A stretch of DNA of 64,000 nt from Triangularia verruculosa. Lineage: Eukaryota; Ascomycota; Sordariomycetes; Sordariales; Podosporaceae. This document shows, piece by piece, positions 10,760 to 21,825 of the stretch. Under the pieces are notes generated by a model that ran no database searches, was not told the DNA's origin, and was given only the letters and a program-made list of their open reading frames with translations. Each line of letters starts with the position of its first letter. Positions within the stretch are counted from its first letter, which is position 1. A program made the translations under genes and the position numbers. Location of the stretch: positions 186,001-250,000 of the forward strand of contig MU863896.1 in the NCBI GenBank assembly GCA_033296885.1, read 5' to 3'.

Positions 10760-12480
10760 ATGGGCAAGCTCGATCAGTCTCTGGATGAGATCCTCTCCAG
10801 CCAGCGCAAGAACAACCAGGGCCGTCGCCGCTCCCAACGTCGCTCTGTTGGCGCCAAGCCCACCACTGCCCCTGCCGGTGGCATCCAGAAAACCTCCAAG
10901 CCTGCGCGCAATGCGGTTAAGCCAGCTGCTGGAAAAGGTGCCGGTTTGACCGGTGAGAGCAAGATCATGGTCAGCAACCTGGTAAGTCGCTCATCTCAGC
11001 CGCCATTTTTTATGACTTGTTTTGCTAACTTCCGCGCAGCCCAAGGATGTTTCCGAAGCGCAGATCAAGGTATGTTACCTCCGATGAGGCCTCTTCACGC
11101 CTTCGGATTTTGTCGACACATCTCTCCCACGGGATACCTATCCACGTCCAGTCCTCGGTGGACTTTTATTGGTGGTCACTTAACACCTTCAGCGCTTGAA
11201 AGCGACTGTCATGATGCCAAGTCTCCTTCCTGACACGCAAGTGCGCTCACATGCGCACAGTATTGCTGTCGAAACCACCGGAAGTTGAGCAAGCCCACGT
11301 CTCACTGCATCTTCCAACCAATCTGGGTTGCCTGGCAAGCTCCCATGATCCGGATCACATGCATAGACAACTTCAAGGGCATCGGCAATATGTCAGACAG
11401 TCCGCCGAGCTGGGTGTATCCACGCTCACTCTCATCTGGCTGGTCACCAGATTGATGATGGCGTTTTGAGCGAGCTTAGCAGTGAGCTGTAGAGAACGCA
11501 ACAACACGTCCCACCCCAAGTCATAGCTGGGTGAATCCATCGGGCGAGGGGCTCGTGTTTGTTGGTGCTGGAGTATCCAGCAAGACGGGTTGTTTTCTCA
11601 TTGAACCTAGCATCTTCTCCTCTTGTCGGGTTGGGGTTCTTATGCGAGACGCATGCGGGCTACGTCATACACTGTCATTTCTCGAAGCTGAGGCTCTGCG
11701 CACGGGAGCACGAGGTCGGATGAACGGTTTCAGTGGATTTCGGGTTGGGCTCACCTTCCAGTCGCTGGTGATGCTCGCTAGGGGATGTTGCTCACTGCTC
11801 TGCTCGCTATATTTGGTTACATTTTCGGAACGACTCTTCGCTACGCGATCGCTCTTGATGGACGTTGGACTTTCGACTAGTCTGGATACGGATGCTCGAA
11901 CTCACTTTTTGCTTGACGCTAACCACCGAATTCCCCGCGATAGGAATACTTCCAGCAAGCTGTTGGCCAGGTCAAGAAGGTGGAGATTTCCTACGGTCCT
12001 GGGGGTGTCAGCCGTGGTCACGCCCACGTCACTTTCCACCATGCCGATGGAGCCAGCAAGGCTTTCTCCACTCTCAACGGACTTCTCATCGACAACCGCC
12101 CCGTCAAGGTATGTTCACACCTTTCAAATGGATTTTCGTGAACCCAGGCTAATATTACATAGGTTGAGGTGGTTGTTGCTTCTGCCGATCTCATTCCCCA
12201 GCCAAAGACTTTGGCTCAACGCATTGCTCAGCCCAAGGCTCAGCCCAAGTCTGCCGCCAATGTCAAGCCTGCCAAGGGCGCTCCTGCTGCGGGCAAGGCT
12301 GGCGCTAAGAAGGCGCCTCGCAAGGGCCGCAGCAACCGCCCAACCAAGAAGACTGCCGAGGAGCTCGACTCTGAAATGGCCGATTACTTTGACAATGCCG
12401 GTGCGGAGCCCGCCGCCAACCCGGCCGCCCCAGCTCCGGCCGCCGGCGGCGATGCCGCGATGGAGGAGGACGTTCTTTAA
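10760..12480 (+). CDS. yra1: mRNA-export adaptor, Aly/REF (Yra1, THO subunit 4) family
   Basis: Four exons encode 244 aa: 10760-10981, 11040-11069, 11944-12108 and 12163-12480. The N-terminus has the helicase-binding motif of Aly proteins (KLDQSLDEILSSQR), followed by a basic Arg/Lys-rich linker. The RRM has RNP2 (KIMVSNLP), interrupted by intron 1, and RNP1 (SRGHAHVTF) in exon 3. The C-terminus is basic (PRKGRSNRPTKK) and ends with a second helicase-binding-like motif (AEELDSEMADYF), matching the known Yra1 layout. The family bridges the DEAD-box helicase Sub2/UAP56 and the export receptor Mex67 in the nucleus. Intron 2 is 874 nt (11070-11943; donor gtatgt, branch gctaacc, acceptor tag), while the other two are 58 and 54 nt. 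Yeast YRA1 also has one very large intron used for autoregulation. Confidence 0.95.
11070..11943 (+). other. 874-nt intron of the Yra1 homologue
   Basis: The donor gtatgt at 11070 and the acceptor tag at 11943 are fixed by the protein frame: the 10-codon exon 2 (PKDVSEAQIK) joins EYFQQAVGQV. The branch point gctaacc lies ~20 nt before the acceptor. Stop codons occur soon after the donor in the incoming frame, so retention would truncate the RRM. A reading frame across 11531-12532 covers the distal part of the intron, but its product has no family features. Confidence 0.85.
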
Positions 12481-13146
12481 GCAGCACATTCTTTGGGTTA
12501 GGAGTCATCGGGTTGTTAATGGGTCTTGCTAGCGGAAACTTGATACGATATTCATTTGGGTGGTTCGGCATATGGGTGGATGGGTGGGGCTCAGGTTTCC
12601 GTTGCGGTGCATACATGCAGGCACAGATTGATATTGCCCCGCCTTTAGCTATTTGATTTACTGTATAATTCATGAATTAGCGAATTTGATTCTCATGCTG
12701 TGCTTGAATGTCGGTTTCTGCAGTAGAATGGGGCGCTACACTTTGATTACCGGTGTGTGATTGTACACTATCAAATCCCACAGCTGCACCAAGCGGATGA
12801 CTTTACTCGGCACACAGTGAACCATTGGAGCTACTATCCCAACCAGCCGCCTTAAAAGACAGCCTATTGACCATCTTATTATGCCGCCATGTCTGGTTCA
12901 TCGTCCATGATCCCTGACGAGCCAAGGGAGGTCTGCTTGAGGTCAAGATAATGTGCTTGTGTAACAGACTGTATATAACCAGACTACAAAATATAGCCAT
13001 TTCTGTCCCGTGAGCCTTAACACCTATAACGCCAGACATTGAATCCCATTACCCATGTAAACCATTGACAAAAGGCTTCCCATCCATACACGCGCCCCAT
13101 CCATATTATTGCCCTCATTGCGAACTCATCACCATGGCGAGACAGC
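12481..13146. other. Convergent 3' spacer between yra1 and vps24
   Basis: No coding signal was seen. The region is AT-richer than its neighbours and carries 3' UTRs of both convergent genes. Confidence 0.5.
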
Positions 13147-13860
13147 TCAGCTCCTCAAAGCCTCCAACCGATTCCTCATCTGGTCCATCATCGCCTCCGT
13201 ATCCTCCTCGTCGTCCTCCTCCACTTGCTGCTGCTGTTGAGCAGGTTGCTTCTGCGGCAGCGGCGCACTCGGCATAGCACCCGTCTTGTCCATCCTATCC
13301 TTGAGAATCTCTCCCAAAATCTTCTCCACCTCCTCCTCGGCCTCTTCCTCTTCCTCTTCATAAACCTCCGTCTCCGGCAGCGCATCACCAACCATTTCCT
13401 CAATAATCCCCGCCTTCATTAACTCCACGCTCAGCTCCTGCATCGTTCCCGCCAGCTCAGGCAGTCGGATCAGGGTGTTGACGTCCTTCATGATGCCCAC
13501 GCTGGCCTTGATGCTGCCCTCGATTTTCCGGAGCGCGAAGGCTTCGTTGACTTGCATTTGGACCGAGGTCAGCTGGGCTTTGAAGGTGTGCAGACGGTTG
13601 GTTTCCTTGCGGCGCTTGACGAGCTCGCGGGCGAAGTCGCGGATTTCCTTTTGGGCTTGCTCTGTTTGCTGGTGGTTTGGGCCGAGGCGCTGGGCGCGCT
13701 TGTCGGCGGCGAGGATGAGGTTTTTGGTTTTGGTTTCGACGGATTTGGCGTTGAGGATGTCGCGGTCGATGCGGCGGATGTTTTGGCGGAGGAGGGCGTT
13801 GCATTTGCGGACTTGGGCTTGGGGGTCGGGTTTGGTGAAGAGGGAGCGGAAGGTTTCCAT
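13147..13860 (-). CDS. vps24: ESCRT-III subunit Vps24 (CHMP3)
   Basis: A single exon of 237 aa begins METFRSLFTKPDPQAQVRKC. The basic N-terminal helical hairpin (PDPQ, RKCNALLRQNIRRIDRD) is the membrane- and polymer-forming part of Vps24. The central block VNTLIRLPELAGTMQELSVELMKAGIIEEMV matches the family in order and spacing. The C-terminus is acidic (a run of Glu, then Gln repeats) and ends with an MIM1-type helix (MRNRLEALR) that binds the Vps4 MIT domain. Vps24 caps Snf7 filaments at endosomes during multivesicular body sorting. The absence of introns is mildly unusual for the region, but the frame is open and complete. Confidence 0.95.
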   Translation of the reverse strand: METFRSLFTKPDPQAQVRKCNALLRQNIRRIDRDILNAKSVETKTKNLILAADKRAQRLGPNHQQTEQAQKEIRDFARELVKRRKETNRLHTFKAQLTSVQMQVNEAFALRKIEGSIKASVGIMKDVNTLIRLPELAGTMQELSVELMKAGIIEEMVGDALPETEVYEEEEEEAEEEVEKILGEILKDRMDKTGAMPSAPLPQKQPAQQQQQVEEDDEEDTEAMMDQMRNRLEALRS

Positions 13861-15017
13861 TTTGAAGATTGGGGGGGTGGGAAGATGGGGGAGGTTATAG
13901 CGATGTGTGTGGTGAAGAAGTTGCGATTGTGTAGGCCGAGATGAAGTCTACTGGCCCCCCTCCCGCCAGTGTTATGGGTGGGCGCTCGATGTGTGGAGGG
14001 TGCGATTAGAGGCGATGATATTCCTGGGGTGGTTGTCGTCGTCGTGTTGCCGTGTCGCGGTTGGCGGGTGGGCGCTGACGTCGTTTCCAGATTGGAATCC
14101 AAGGTGGGACTTCAGGTTGGCGGGCTGGAGCCTCGCTCTGAAGGGTCCGGTAGTTAACCCTGAACACAATATGGCCCCGCTATAACCCTACACGAGGAGT
14201 GGTGAGAGCTCATCCCCGCTGGTGCGGCCCGCCAAGCGGCAGCCCCGCAGTGGATTTCAGGTGGACTGAGAGAAAGTTGGAGCTGTGCCCTTTCCATCTT
14301 TGCTCTTCAGCAACTGTTCTTCAGTCCTCACCTTGGGATGAAACCGGGAGAGCAATGTATCTTCCTATTGGGCAGATATACGGATTTCTTGTGTGACATC
14401 TTCCATAAAAGGGGCAACTGTAATTGTATCGGCAGAAACCTCCCCCAACCACTACCCCTCATTAGACTGTTAGGGTAAACAAGCCAGTAACAAGCTTGTC
14501 TTGATGCTGTGAATTTGCTATGAATGAATGTCTAAAAAGACAAGTTTAGAGACTAGACCATAGTCAACATATCATACTACAGCTTCTAGAACGGTCACCA
14601 AGCTTCCTAGGGTTCGTGGTAGCATTGTATGATCATGTTTGTAGCCTCTTCCCCCCGCAATTGGTGACCTCAGCCCTGCCGATGGCCCGTGCAGCTGCAT
14701 CTTTGGGCTTCTCATGAATTCCACCACGCCCTGGCCGCGAACGGTAGGCAGGTGCAGCCTCGTCACAAATAAACCAAGACATCCGCGTCTCCCCTCCAAC
14801 GTCCAACCCCCCAATCAACTTTCTGCAGCAGTTTATCGTACACTCGCGAGATTCTCTGATACCACGTTCAGACAAACTTCCAGTCAACCGTTTTCTCTCC
14901 GTCGTTTACTCAACTTCTTCAGAGTGAGTTCTAAGCGCCTGAGGAGCTACCCCTCCTCCATCAACCCCCAAACCGGTCGGCAGTTTACTCACACTTCTAT
15001 CTTCAGCACACATCGCA
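13861..15017. other. Divergent spacer, vps24 and p23 promoters
   Basis: About 1.15 kb between the divergent starts of vps24 and the p23 gene. GT-rich near 13900-14100 and C-rich near 14750-15010. No coding frame supported. Confidence 0.5.
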
Positions 15018-16144
15018 ATGGCCACCACCGTAACACCCGAGGGTAAGTAGCGGATCCGTTCTATGTCCTGGATATGCTTGAACCTCGAGGTTGGGATCCG
15101 AATAGACAGGTGTGGTAGCTCAACGAAGCCCCACTGGTCTCCGGCTCCCTGGGTCTGAGTTCGCGACAGCTGAGTCCTGGCGAGCTCCTTCCCCTTCCTG
15201 TTCACCGCAATCTCAAGCCTCCCAAGAAGTGACAAGGCTGACCATGTCTCGCCATCTACAGTCCTCTGGGCGCAGCGCTCCTCCAACGCCGACCCCGAGA
15301 AGAACTTTGTCTACCTCACCATCAACGTTCCCGATGTACCAGCCTCCAACATCAAGCTGGACGTGAAGCCCACCGGTCTCACCTTCACCGGCCACTCCGA
15401 CACTCTCAAGAAGACGTACCATGTCGAGCTCGAATTCTACGCCGAGATCGACCCTGCTGAGAGCAAGATCAACCACACCGCCCGCGACGTCGAGATGAAG
15501 TTGCGCAAGAAGGAGCTCACCGAGGAGTACTGGCCCCGCCTGCTCAAGGAGTCCAAGAAGATGCATTTCCTCAAGACCGACTTCGACAAGTGGGTTGATG
15601 AGGATGAGCAGGACGAGGCCGCCGAGGAGGACTTCTCGCAATTTGGTGGCATGGGTAAGTGATTCCTCTACTCTTTAACAGGTCCGAAGAAGGAGTGTGC
15701 CAGCTAGCCTGCACTATCCGGTCGTCCACCTTGTTTTTTCCGATCTTTCCTTGGTGCGAATACTAAACACAATGTGCCCAATAGGAGGAATGCCTGGTAT
15801 GGGTGGTATGGGTACGTAACTATGGATAAAAGGGATATCGGATGGAAGACCAGATCCGAGACATTACAGGCTTGGCCCACTTCTTTCCATTGGATTTCCG
15901 GCTTGATGACTTCTTGATCGTTATGCGGTGTACTGACTATTGTTTCACAGGCGGTGCCGGCGGTGACTTCGGTGGTATTGACTTCTCCAAGCTCGGCGCT
16001 GGGGCTGGTATGCCCGAGGGCGATGACGAAGAAGACTCCGATGACGACATGCCTCCTCTCGAGGGTGAGGAAGAAGAAGCTGCCAAGAAGGACGCCCCCA
16101 AGGCGGACGCCCCCAAGGCGGACGATGGCAAGGAGGCCGCTTAA
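15018..16144 (+). CDS. sba1: Hsp90 co-chaperone p23/Sba1 (Wos2)
   Basis: Four exons: 15018-15042, 15262-15654, 15785-15811 and 15951-16144, totalling 212 aa. Exon 1 encodes only MATTVTPE plus one base. The CS domain follows: VLWAQR at its start, the strand LTFTG, and the p23-specific block LTEEYWPRLLKESKK before FLKTDFDKWVDEDE. The tail is Gly/Met-rich (FGGMGGMPGMGG), then acidic, and ends with a duplicated DAPKADAPKAD. p23 binds the closed ATP-bound Hsp90 dimer and stabilises client complexes. The third exon is a 27-nt microexon, so skipping it would keep frame. Introns are 219, 130 and 139 nt, long for this window. A 15-bp direct repeat near 16087-16125 encodes the duplicated DAPKA. Confidence 0.95.
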
Positions 16145-17588
16145 GTCAACAATAGAGCCGGCGACGGAACGGTATTTTAGCACGTCCAGGGCCAGGCATA
16201 GGGCTCAGGGCGCAATTGACGTCTTGGGTGGAAAGGCGAAGCTACGGAGGTCATCTGGCATAAAGGATCGCCATCATCGACCGCATTATTAAACCCGACA
16301 TTTGATCTCATAGGCAGCAGAGCAATCTGGTTAGGTATTGCGAGGGCAGGTTTAAGGCTCTCTTGGCGAATCAAAGCTACTTTCTACTGACGCACATACA
16401 CGCGAGTTTTTCCCTGATTTATCAGATGTCTTTGATCGGTTTAGTGTCATTCAAGGGTCCAGTGATGTGTCTCACCTGCAAGGTCCCTAGGAAGCGAATG
16501 TCGTTCACCAAACGGTGACGCCAATATCTCTTCCTTGCTTGCGGAACATGAAAGACAGAATGCTGGATCACTAATCTATAATTCCCGAGGAGTCATGCCA
16601 GGGCTACAGCTACCAGGTGATACTGATACATCAATGGCGTTCGGGAGGTAGGTCATCCGTCCCATTTGGAGTTGTACAACGAAATGTCTTTCAGCTGAGG
16701 CTCCCAAATATGCGGGGCCGTCCGTCACCTCATCTCTCTCTGTTTTCCCCTTGACAGCAATTTCCTCCTAACCGCCATAGCATTTCCATCGTGTTCAATG
16801 CGAACCATCGACGGTTACACATCCAAAGTCTTGCAATTCTTATGCCCGTGCCGGGGGAAGCCCACAGCCGACACATTGCAGCCCATAATCTACGGGCCAT
16901 CCACCATCCTCTTCCACAACCAGAAACCCATGACACGGAAAAGAGGCTCCTTGAGTGGTCGTGAAGGGGACGGAGAGTCCTCCGGGTCTGAGACTTTTAC
17001 GTCGATTCCTCGGCGCCCCAGACAATAGATAGTTCCTGGGGATGGCAATTCGGCCGATGCAGGATGGGGATGTTGAGAATACGATGAGGAAAGCTGTCAG
17101 GAAAGAAGGAAGGGAAAGTGGGAGGGGGTACTGTGGTGCGGTTGTACCTGACGTACATTGCGGATAGGAAGGGGGACGCCGTGGGGAAGGGACATATTTC
17201 ATGATCGGTGTTTAGAGAAGGCTGAAGACACTATCACCGCCAAGGCAAGCCAGGCTTCTCGCGGGGTAAGGATAGAGGCTGGGCGGCTGATGGGGGTTTG
17301 AGAAAAAGTATATAAGGAGGTGTATATCCAAGGGAAAACAGAAAGGGGAGAAAACATCGCCAGCAATCGCCTTGCATTCCTCGGTTTTACTATCTTACTC
17401 TTGAATAGGGGAAAGGCAGACGGCCGGATAAGGTTAGTAACGATTCTACTTCTCGAGCATTCTTCTTCATCGTGAGCCAACGTGAGGTTTGGGCGAAACA
17501 AGGCGAGGAGTTGTTTGCTCATATTTCTTAGAATCTAGGCACAACCCAAAAGCAACGCCAAGTTCTTCAACATAAGAACATAACTAAC
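16145..17588. other. Intergenic, no supported gene
   Basis: 1.44 kb between the p23 gene and a small gene at 17589. A minus-strand frame at 16840-17202 contains an apparent 64-nt GT-AG intron (gtacgt...ctgacag) but its product has no recognisable features, so it is not called. A TATA box for the next gene lies at 17309. Confidence 0.45.
17309..17316 (+). promoter_or_regulatory. TATA box (TATATAAG)
   Basis: A strong TATA match about 270 bp upstream of the small gene at 17589. The distance implies a 5' UTR of roughly 240 nt. Confidence 0.45.
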
Positions 17589-17819
17589 ATGTCTTCTGGC
17601 GATAATACCACCAGCGGAGGAGGAGGAGAAGGCGATGTCTACACGGCCGCGGACGCAGCGTATTACTCCAGCCAGGGAGCGAGTATGACGGCTTGGGGGA
17701 GTGATGAGACGTGGACTGATCCGGGCAAGGATGACGGTAGTAAGGGGGAGGGGAGTGGGAGTGGGAAGGAGAAGAGTGGTGATAAGTCGAAGGGGAAGGA
17801 TGAGAAGAAGAAGAAGTGA
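17589..17819 (+). CDS. Small hydrophilic protein of unknown function
   Basis: A single exon of 76 codons. The product begins MSSGDNTTSGGGGEGDVYTA and has a central Tyr/Trp-containing patch (AAYYSSQGASMTAWGSDETW). The rest is a Gly/Ser/Lys-rich tail ending in five charged or Lys residues. There is no signal peptide or membrane segment. Support for reality is moderate: a well-placed TATA box, an ACATAACTAAC-like A-rich sequence right before the ATG, and a compact patterned composition. I do not recognise the family. It could instead be a fortuitous frame in a longer UTR. Confidence 0.5.
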   Translation: MSSGDNTTSGGGGEGDVYTAADAAYYSSQGASMTAWGSDETWTDPGKDDGSKGEGSGSGKEKSGDKSKGKDEKKKK

Positions 17820-18351
17820 CGGCTCCCACGGGGACAGTGCTAGATGGTTGAGGAGAGGTGGGATGAGGAAAGGGGGGTTTCTTTTATGTTTGAGCTATTG
17901 TTATGTATTTGGGTGGTGTTGTCGCATTTCACCCCCTCGGATCCAGGGGGGTGTGACGCTCTTTATGACACTTTTCGCTTTCCTGTTGACAGTAATAATG
18001 CTTGAGTTAAACCAGTTCGTTCTTTACAATCCGCCCGGGCGTCTGCAGAAACCAAGAGATAGGTGAAAGTGAAAGCGATGGGATGGGATGGTAAACAAAC
18101 AAAACCCCCTAAATCGACTCTACCTACCCCCCGGACACCATCCGCGAGTTGTAACACCGTAAATTACCGGTTTTGTGTCAGGAACCGCCCCGCTTATTTA
18201 CACCAACTTCACCTCACCTTTTGACCTCTCACCACACCGTTCAACCCCACCACGCGTCACTCTCACTCTCACTCTCACTTCTCATTTTCACTTACAACTT
18301 CATCTCACCACAACCACCCATTCAACCCCAGAAACCCTCAAACCAAAAGCA
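17820..18351. other. Intergenic, dad3 promoter
   Basis: No coding frame. A (CTCACT)n-type run at about 18257-18283 sits ~80 bp upstream of the dad3 start and probably lies in its 5' UTR. Confidence 0.45.
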
Positions 18352-18758
18352 ATGGACATCCCCCGCCCCCCATCAACCCTCCACACGGGCTCACCACCCG
18401 AGCTCACGCCCACAGAGCAGGAAGTGCTAGAGGAATACGAGAAGCTAGCAAACAACATGCAAAAGGTACCTTTTCCCCTCCCCCCTTATCATCACCGTTT
18501 TTTAAACTAACAACAAAGCACAAAAAGCTCGCCTCACTCCTCGACACCCTCGCCTCGAACCCCACCGTCGAAATCCTCGATGGACTGCGGGAGCTCGAGC
18601 GCAAGACGTCCCTGGTGTTTACGCTATTAAAAGCAAGTGTATACAGCATCGTTCTCCAGCAGGAAATGAGCGGTTACGGCGGCGGCGGCGGCGGCGGTGG
18701 TGACGACGACCAGCACCATGAGGGGGGGCAGTATGAAGATGAGGAGGATGATCAATAA
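18352..18758 (+). CDS. dad3: DASH/Dam1 complex subunit Dad3
   Basis: Two exons, 18352-18465 and 18519-18758, are joined by a 53-nt intron; the product is 117 aa. The core ELTPTEQEVLEEYEKLANNM, then LASLLDTLASNP, then LDGLRELERKTSLVFTLLKASVYSIVLQQE follows Dad3. The protein is a small helical subunit of the outer-kinetochore ring complex that couples chromosomes to microtubule plus ends. After the core there is a Gly-rich run (eight Gly) and an acidic C-terminus. The acceptor is ambiguous: AG at 18518 or a second AG nine bases on at 18527. Both keep frame and differ by three residues (HKK). The first is only ~8 nt after the CTAAC branch, so the second may be used. Confidence 0.9.
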
Positions 18759-19032
18759 TTAAACCAGAGACATGGGACAAAACAGCTGAGAACAAAAAAA
18801 CAAGATATGAACTTATGATACCCCAATACAACCACATACACCAACACTCCGCCACACTGGCTTATCGTGACTGAGCTTTAGATTTCTTTTCTTTTTATAA
18901 ACAACATAATTTTTGATACAATTGTACAATGTCTCTACTAATCTTTTTCTTACACTTTGGGCCACCACCACACCCATTCTATATTTTCTTTTTTCCTAAT
19001 ATGCACAAGAAATCTTTTTTTTTTTGCCCATT

Positions 19033-20600
19033 TCACTGAGTAGCACCGCCATAATACACCTTTCTCGCGTCCACCAGCTTCCTCCCCCGCCCCATGGCCA
19101 TCTCCTCCGGGTCCTTTTGGTTGTGCAGCGCCTCGATCGTCGCCTTGACCGTGTTCATCGGGTTCCGGGACCGGGGCACGCGGGCCGAGAGGTCGTAGAT
19201 ACCCGCCGCGCGGCAGATTTCAAAGATGCGGTGCTGGACTCTGAGACCGAAGCCTGTTTTTTTTTTTCATCAGTTTCCATGTCATCAGAGAAGAGAAAAA
19301 AAAAAGGGGGGGCAAACTCACCAGGTGGTCTAGCAAACAACTTCACCACCGTCCCCGACACCTTGGCCTCCACGTCCCCGTACACGGTCCGATTCTCATA
19401 CCTCCTGATCGGCCTCATCTTGCTAATCGCATCCAGCCTCGACTTCTGGTTCGCCACCGTCGGCTCCTGGCTCTTCGCATACCCCAACCCCACCCACCCA
19501 TCCCCGTTGCCCGCCACCGTGTACACCACCACGCTCCCAATCTTGCCCATCCTCGTCTGGTTGCTCACATAGTTCATCACCAGCATCTTTGTCTGCAGCT
19601 TCAGAATCCCCTGCACCGACATCCCGCTCCTCCTCTTCAAATCCTGATAAATACCCGTCTCGTCCAGCCCCTGATCCGCCGGGTCAACCGCCGCCTTGTA
19701 CATCCCCGCCACGCCCGGAACCTTATCCGGCAGCGCCAGCGCCAGCGAGCTCTGCGTCTGCGCGTTCCGGTCCGTCATGACCGACCTCTCGAGGATATAA
19801 CTCAGCACATCCGCATCCGTCGGGCCCCCGCTCACAACCCCTCCATTCTCCTGCTGCTTCGCCGCCTTGTTGATCTCCTCCTGCAAGTACTTTTTAAACT
19901 CCTTGTGAGCCCCATCCCTCACCTCCCCAGGCCACTGAGCTTCTTTTACCTTCTTCCACTCCTCCCCCACAAAATCCTCCAGCCTCTTCAGCGTCCCCGT
20001 CGGCTCCCCGGCCCGGAACTTATCCGCCCACTCAATCAAATCAGCCACAAACTGATCCGTGTTCATGAACCTCGCGTTCGGATCCGGAGGCACTATTTTT
20101 TTCGACCGGGAGGCAGGGGCCCGCTTGTCGATGATGGGCTGGTACTCGGCAAAGTCGTCAATGTACGGCAGCCGGTAGATGTCGGTCCTCAGCCGGCCCT
20201 GGATCGTCAGGTCCTTTGGGTCGATGCTCGCCTCGCCGGCCTCGAGCGCGGCGATTTGTTCGGGCGTGTACATGCGCATCAGCTCGGCCTTTTCGGCGTT
20301 GGTGTACTTGGGAAACTTCTTGTCGGCGAACCGGTCGACTTGCTCGCCAGAGACGTACGGGTTCGGCTTTTGGGACGCGGGCGAGATGAGGCCTAGGTCG
20401 CGGGCGGTGATGTTGCGGAAACGGGGCTTGCGGCGCCCCGGGGCGGGAGGGGTCGAGGAGAAGGGGCGGCATGATGATGGTATTTGAGACGAGGGGGTTG
20501 TTGGTGTTATTGTTGTTGTTGTTATTGTTGAGGTGGTTGAGCAGAGGGCGCCAACCGAGGAGGCGAGCCTCCTGGCTGCTGGGCGGGCTGCTACACTCAT
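19033..20600 (-). CDS. mrps5: Mitochondrial small-subunit ribosomal protein uS5m (MRPS5)
   Basis: Two exons, 20600-19322 and 19253-19033, are joined by a 68-nt intron; the product is 499 aa. The N-terminus (MSVAARPAARRLASS, then Thr/Ser-rich) looks like a mitochondrial presequence. A long fungal extension precedes the S5 core, which begins LQTKMLVMNYVSNQTRMGKIG and contains the Gly-rich loop AGNGDGWVGLGYAKS. The C-terminal S5 fold continues across the intron: RPPG, then FGLRVQHRIFEICRAAGIYDLSARV. It ends with GRKLVDARKVYYGGATQ. Retaining the intron in frame would add a hydrophobic, meaningless segment. S5 lies at the mRNA entry side of the small subunit and affects decoding accuracy. Confidence 0.95.
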
Positions 20601-21825
20601 TTGGCGTGGTGGTGTGTGTGTCCTGCAAGGGGGGGTTGTGTGTGGGATGGCGGGGTGGTGGTCAGGAGAGAAGAGGTTCGGAGGGAGCTTCGGTCGCTAT
20701 AATGTGTAACTCGGGTGTCGTCTATAAGGTCCGAATTAAACAACCCAAATACCTCCCTTCCGGCTTATCGTCTTTGAAAATTATCGGGCCCCGGGAGAAG
20801 CTTGCGATAGGCTTCTCGCTCACACACGCACAACCACAGCTGGACGAACGAACCGAACGACCACAATTTTTTTGGGTCCAAGCTTTCTCAATTGGAACTT
20901 GGTCCGAGCGTACATCCCGCTTCAACGCAAACAGTGCTGCGGGACAAGCCGGGGTGTGGTTCCTGATTAATTCCTAACTTTTCAGGCCACCTCCGCGAAA
21001 ATCTCTTGGCAGATCCTAAGATCTGGGGTCCGTCACATGCCCGATCATGTGACCATCCCATCCCCTACATAAAATCTTCCATCTTCCCGCTGTTTGTTGA
21101 CCATGACCCGAGGAGCGAGGGCAGAAATTATCACCTGCAGAAGAACATCTTGTCCCCGGGAGATTCCTCACATTTACACAGTGCCCCTACAGCGCGGAGC
21201 GGCGGCCCAACCCGACAACCACCACTATTCAAGATACGTACTCACCCTCCGAACCAATCACCACCCCTCCCCACACCAACCAAGCTTACCTAATCCCCCC
21301 ACCTCCCTTCATCGTGCGACTTTCTTTCGCTCTGTCGCAGGCCTGAAACGCCAATGCCAGGATCCCAAGCCCCTTTTTGCCGCCTTGCTCAACTTGACCA
21401 AAAGACCCTGACCACATGTGGCCATCCGCGCCGAGAAAGGTCAAGAAACAAGGGGATTCGTAGCACCCTTTTTTTAAAAAAACCGATTCCAGAGCTCTTG
21501 ATTGTGACGTCTGCGGTTTCATCCTATAATCTTCCCCCCTGCCCATCCCCATCCCTTCCTTTTTGCTTCCTCTCCTCCATCTCTGGCAATCATCGTGAGA
21601 TTCTCCCACCTCACAGTTCTCTAATATTCGACACGTTCTTTTTGATTTTAATATATTATTATATTACTCCCGGCGAGCAGGCAGCGCCTCTATTCATTTA
21701 CCATCCGGTTTCCCTTACCTTGATCTGTCCGAGACATCAGTTTACCCTTGCGATACCCCAACACCATTCACATTACGCGCCTTTCTCAAGTCCATCTTCC
21801 ACCATAACCACCACAAATAATCACA
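20601..21825. other. Divergent promoter region
   Basis: 1.2 kb between uS5m (minus) and the small membrane protein (plus). AT-rich core at 21650-21670 (ttaatatattattatatta) is a likely promoter element for the plus gene. No coding frame supported. Confidence 0.5.

Noticed and set aside
11531..12532. 333-codon plus-strand frame over the distal part of the yra1 intron and its last exons
   Set aside because: The product is Leu/Arg/Ser-rich without motifs and reads exons 3-4 of yra1 in the wrong frame. The RRM protein explains the region.
16840..17202. Possible minus-strand small gene with a 64-nt GT-AG intron (gtacgt, ctgacag)
   Set aside because: Splice sites look good but the product has no features and the frame is short. 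Kept only as a note for transcript checking.
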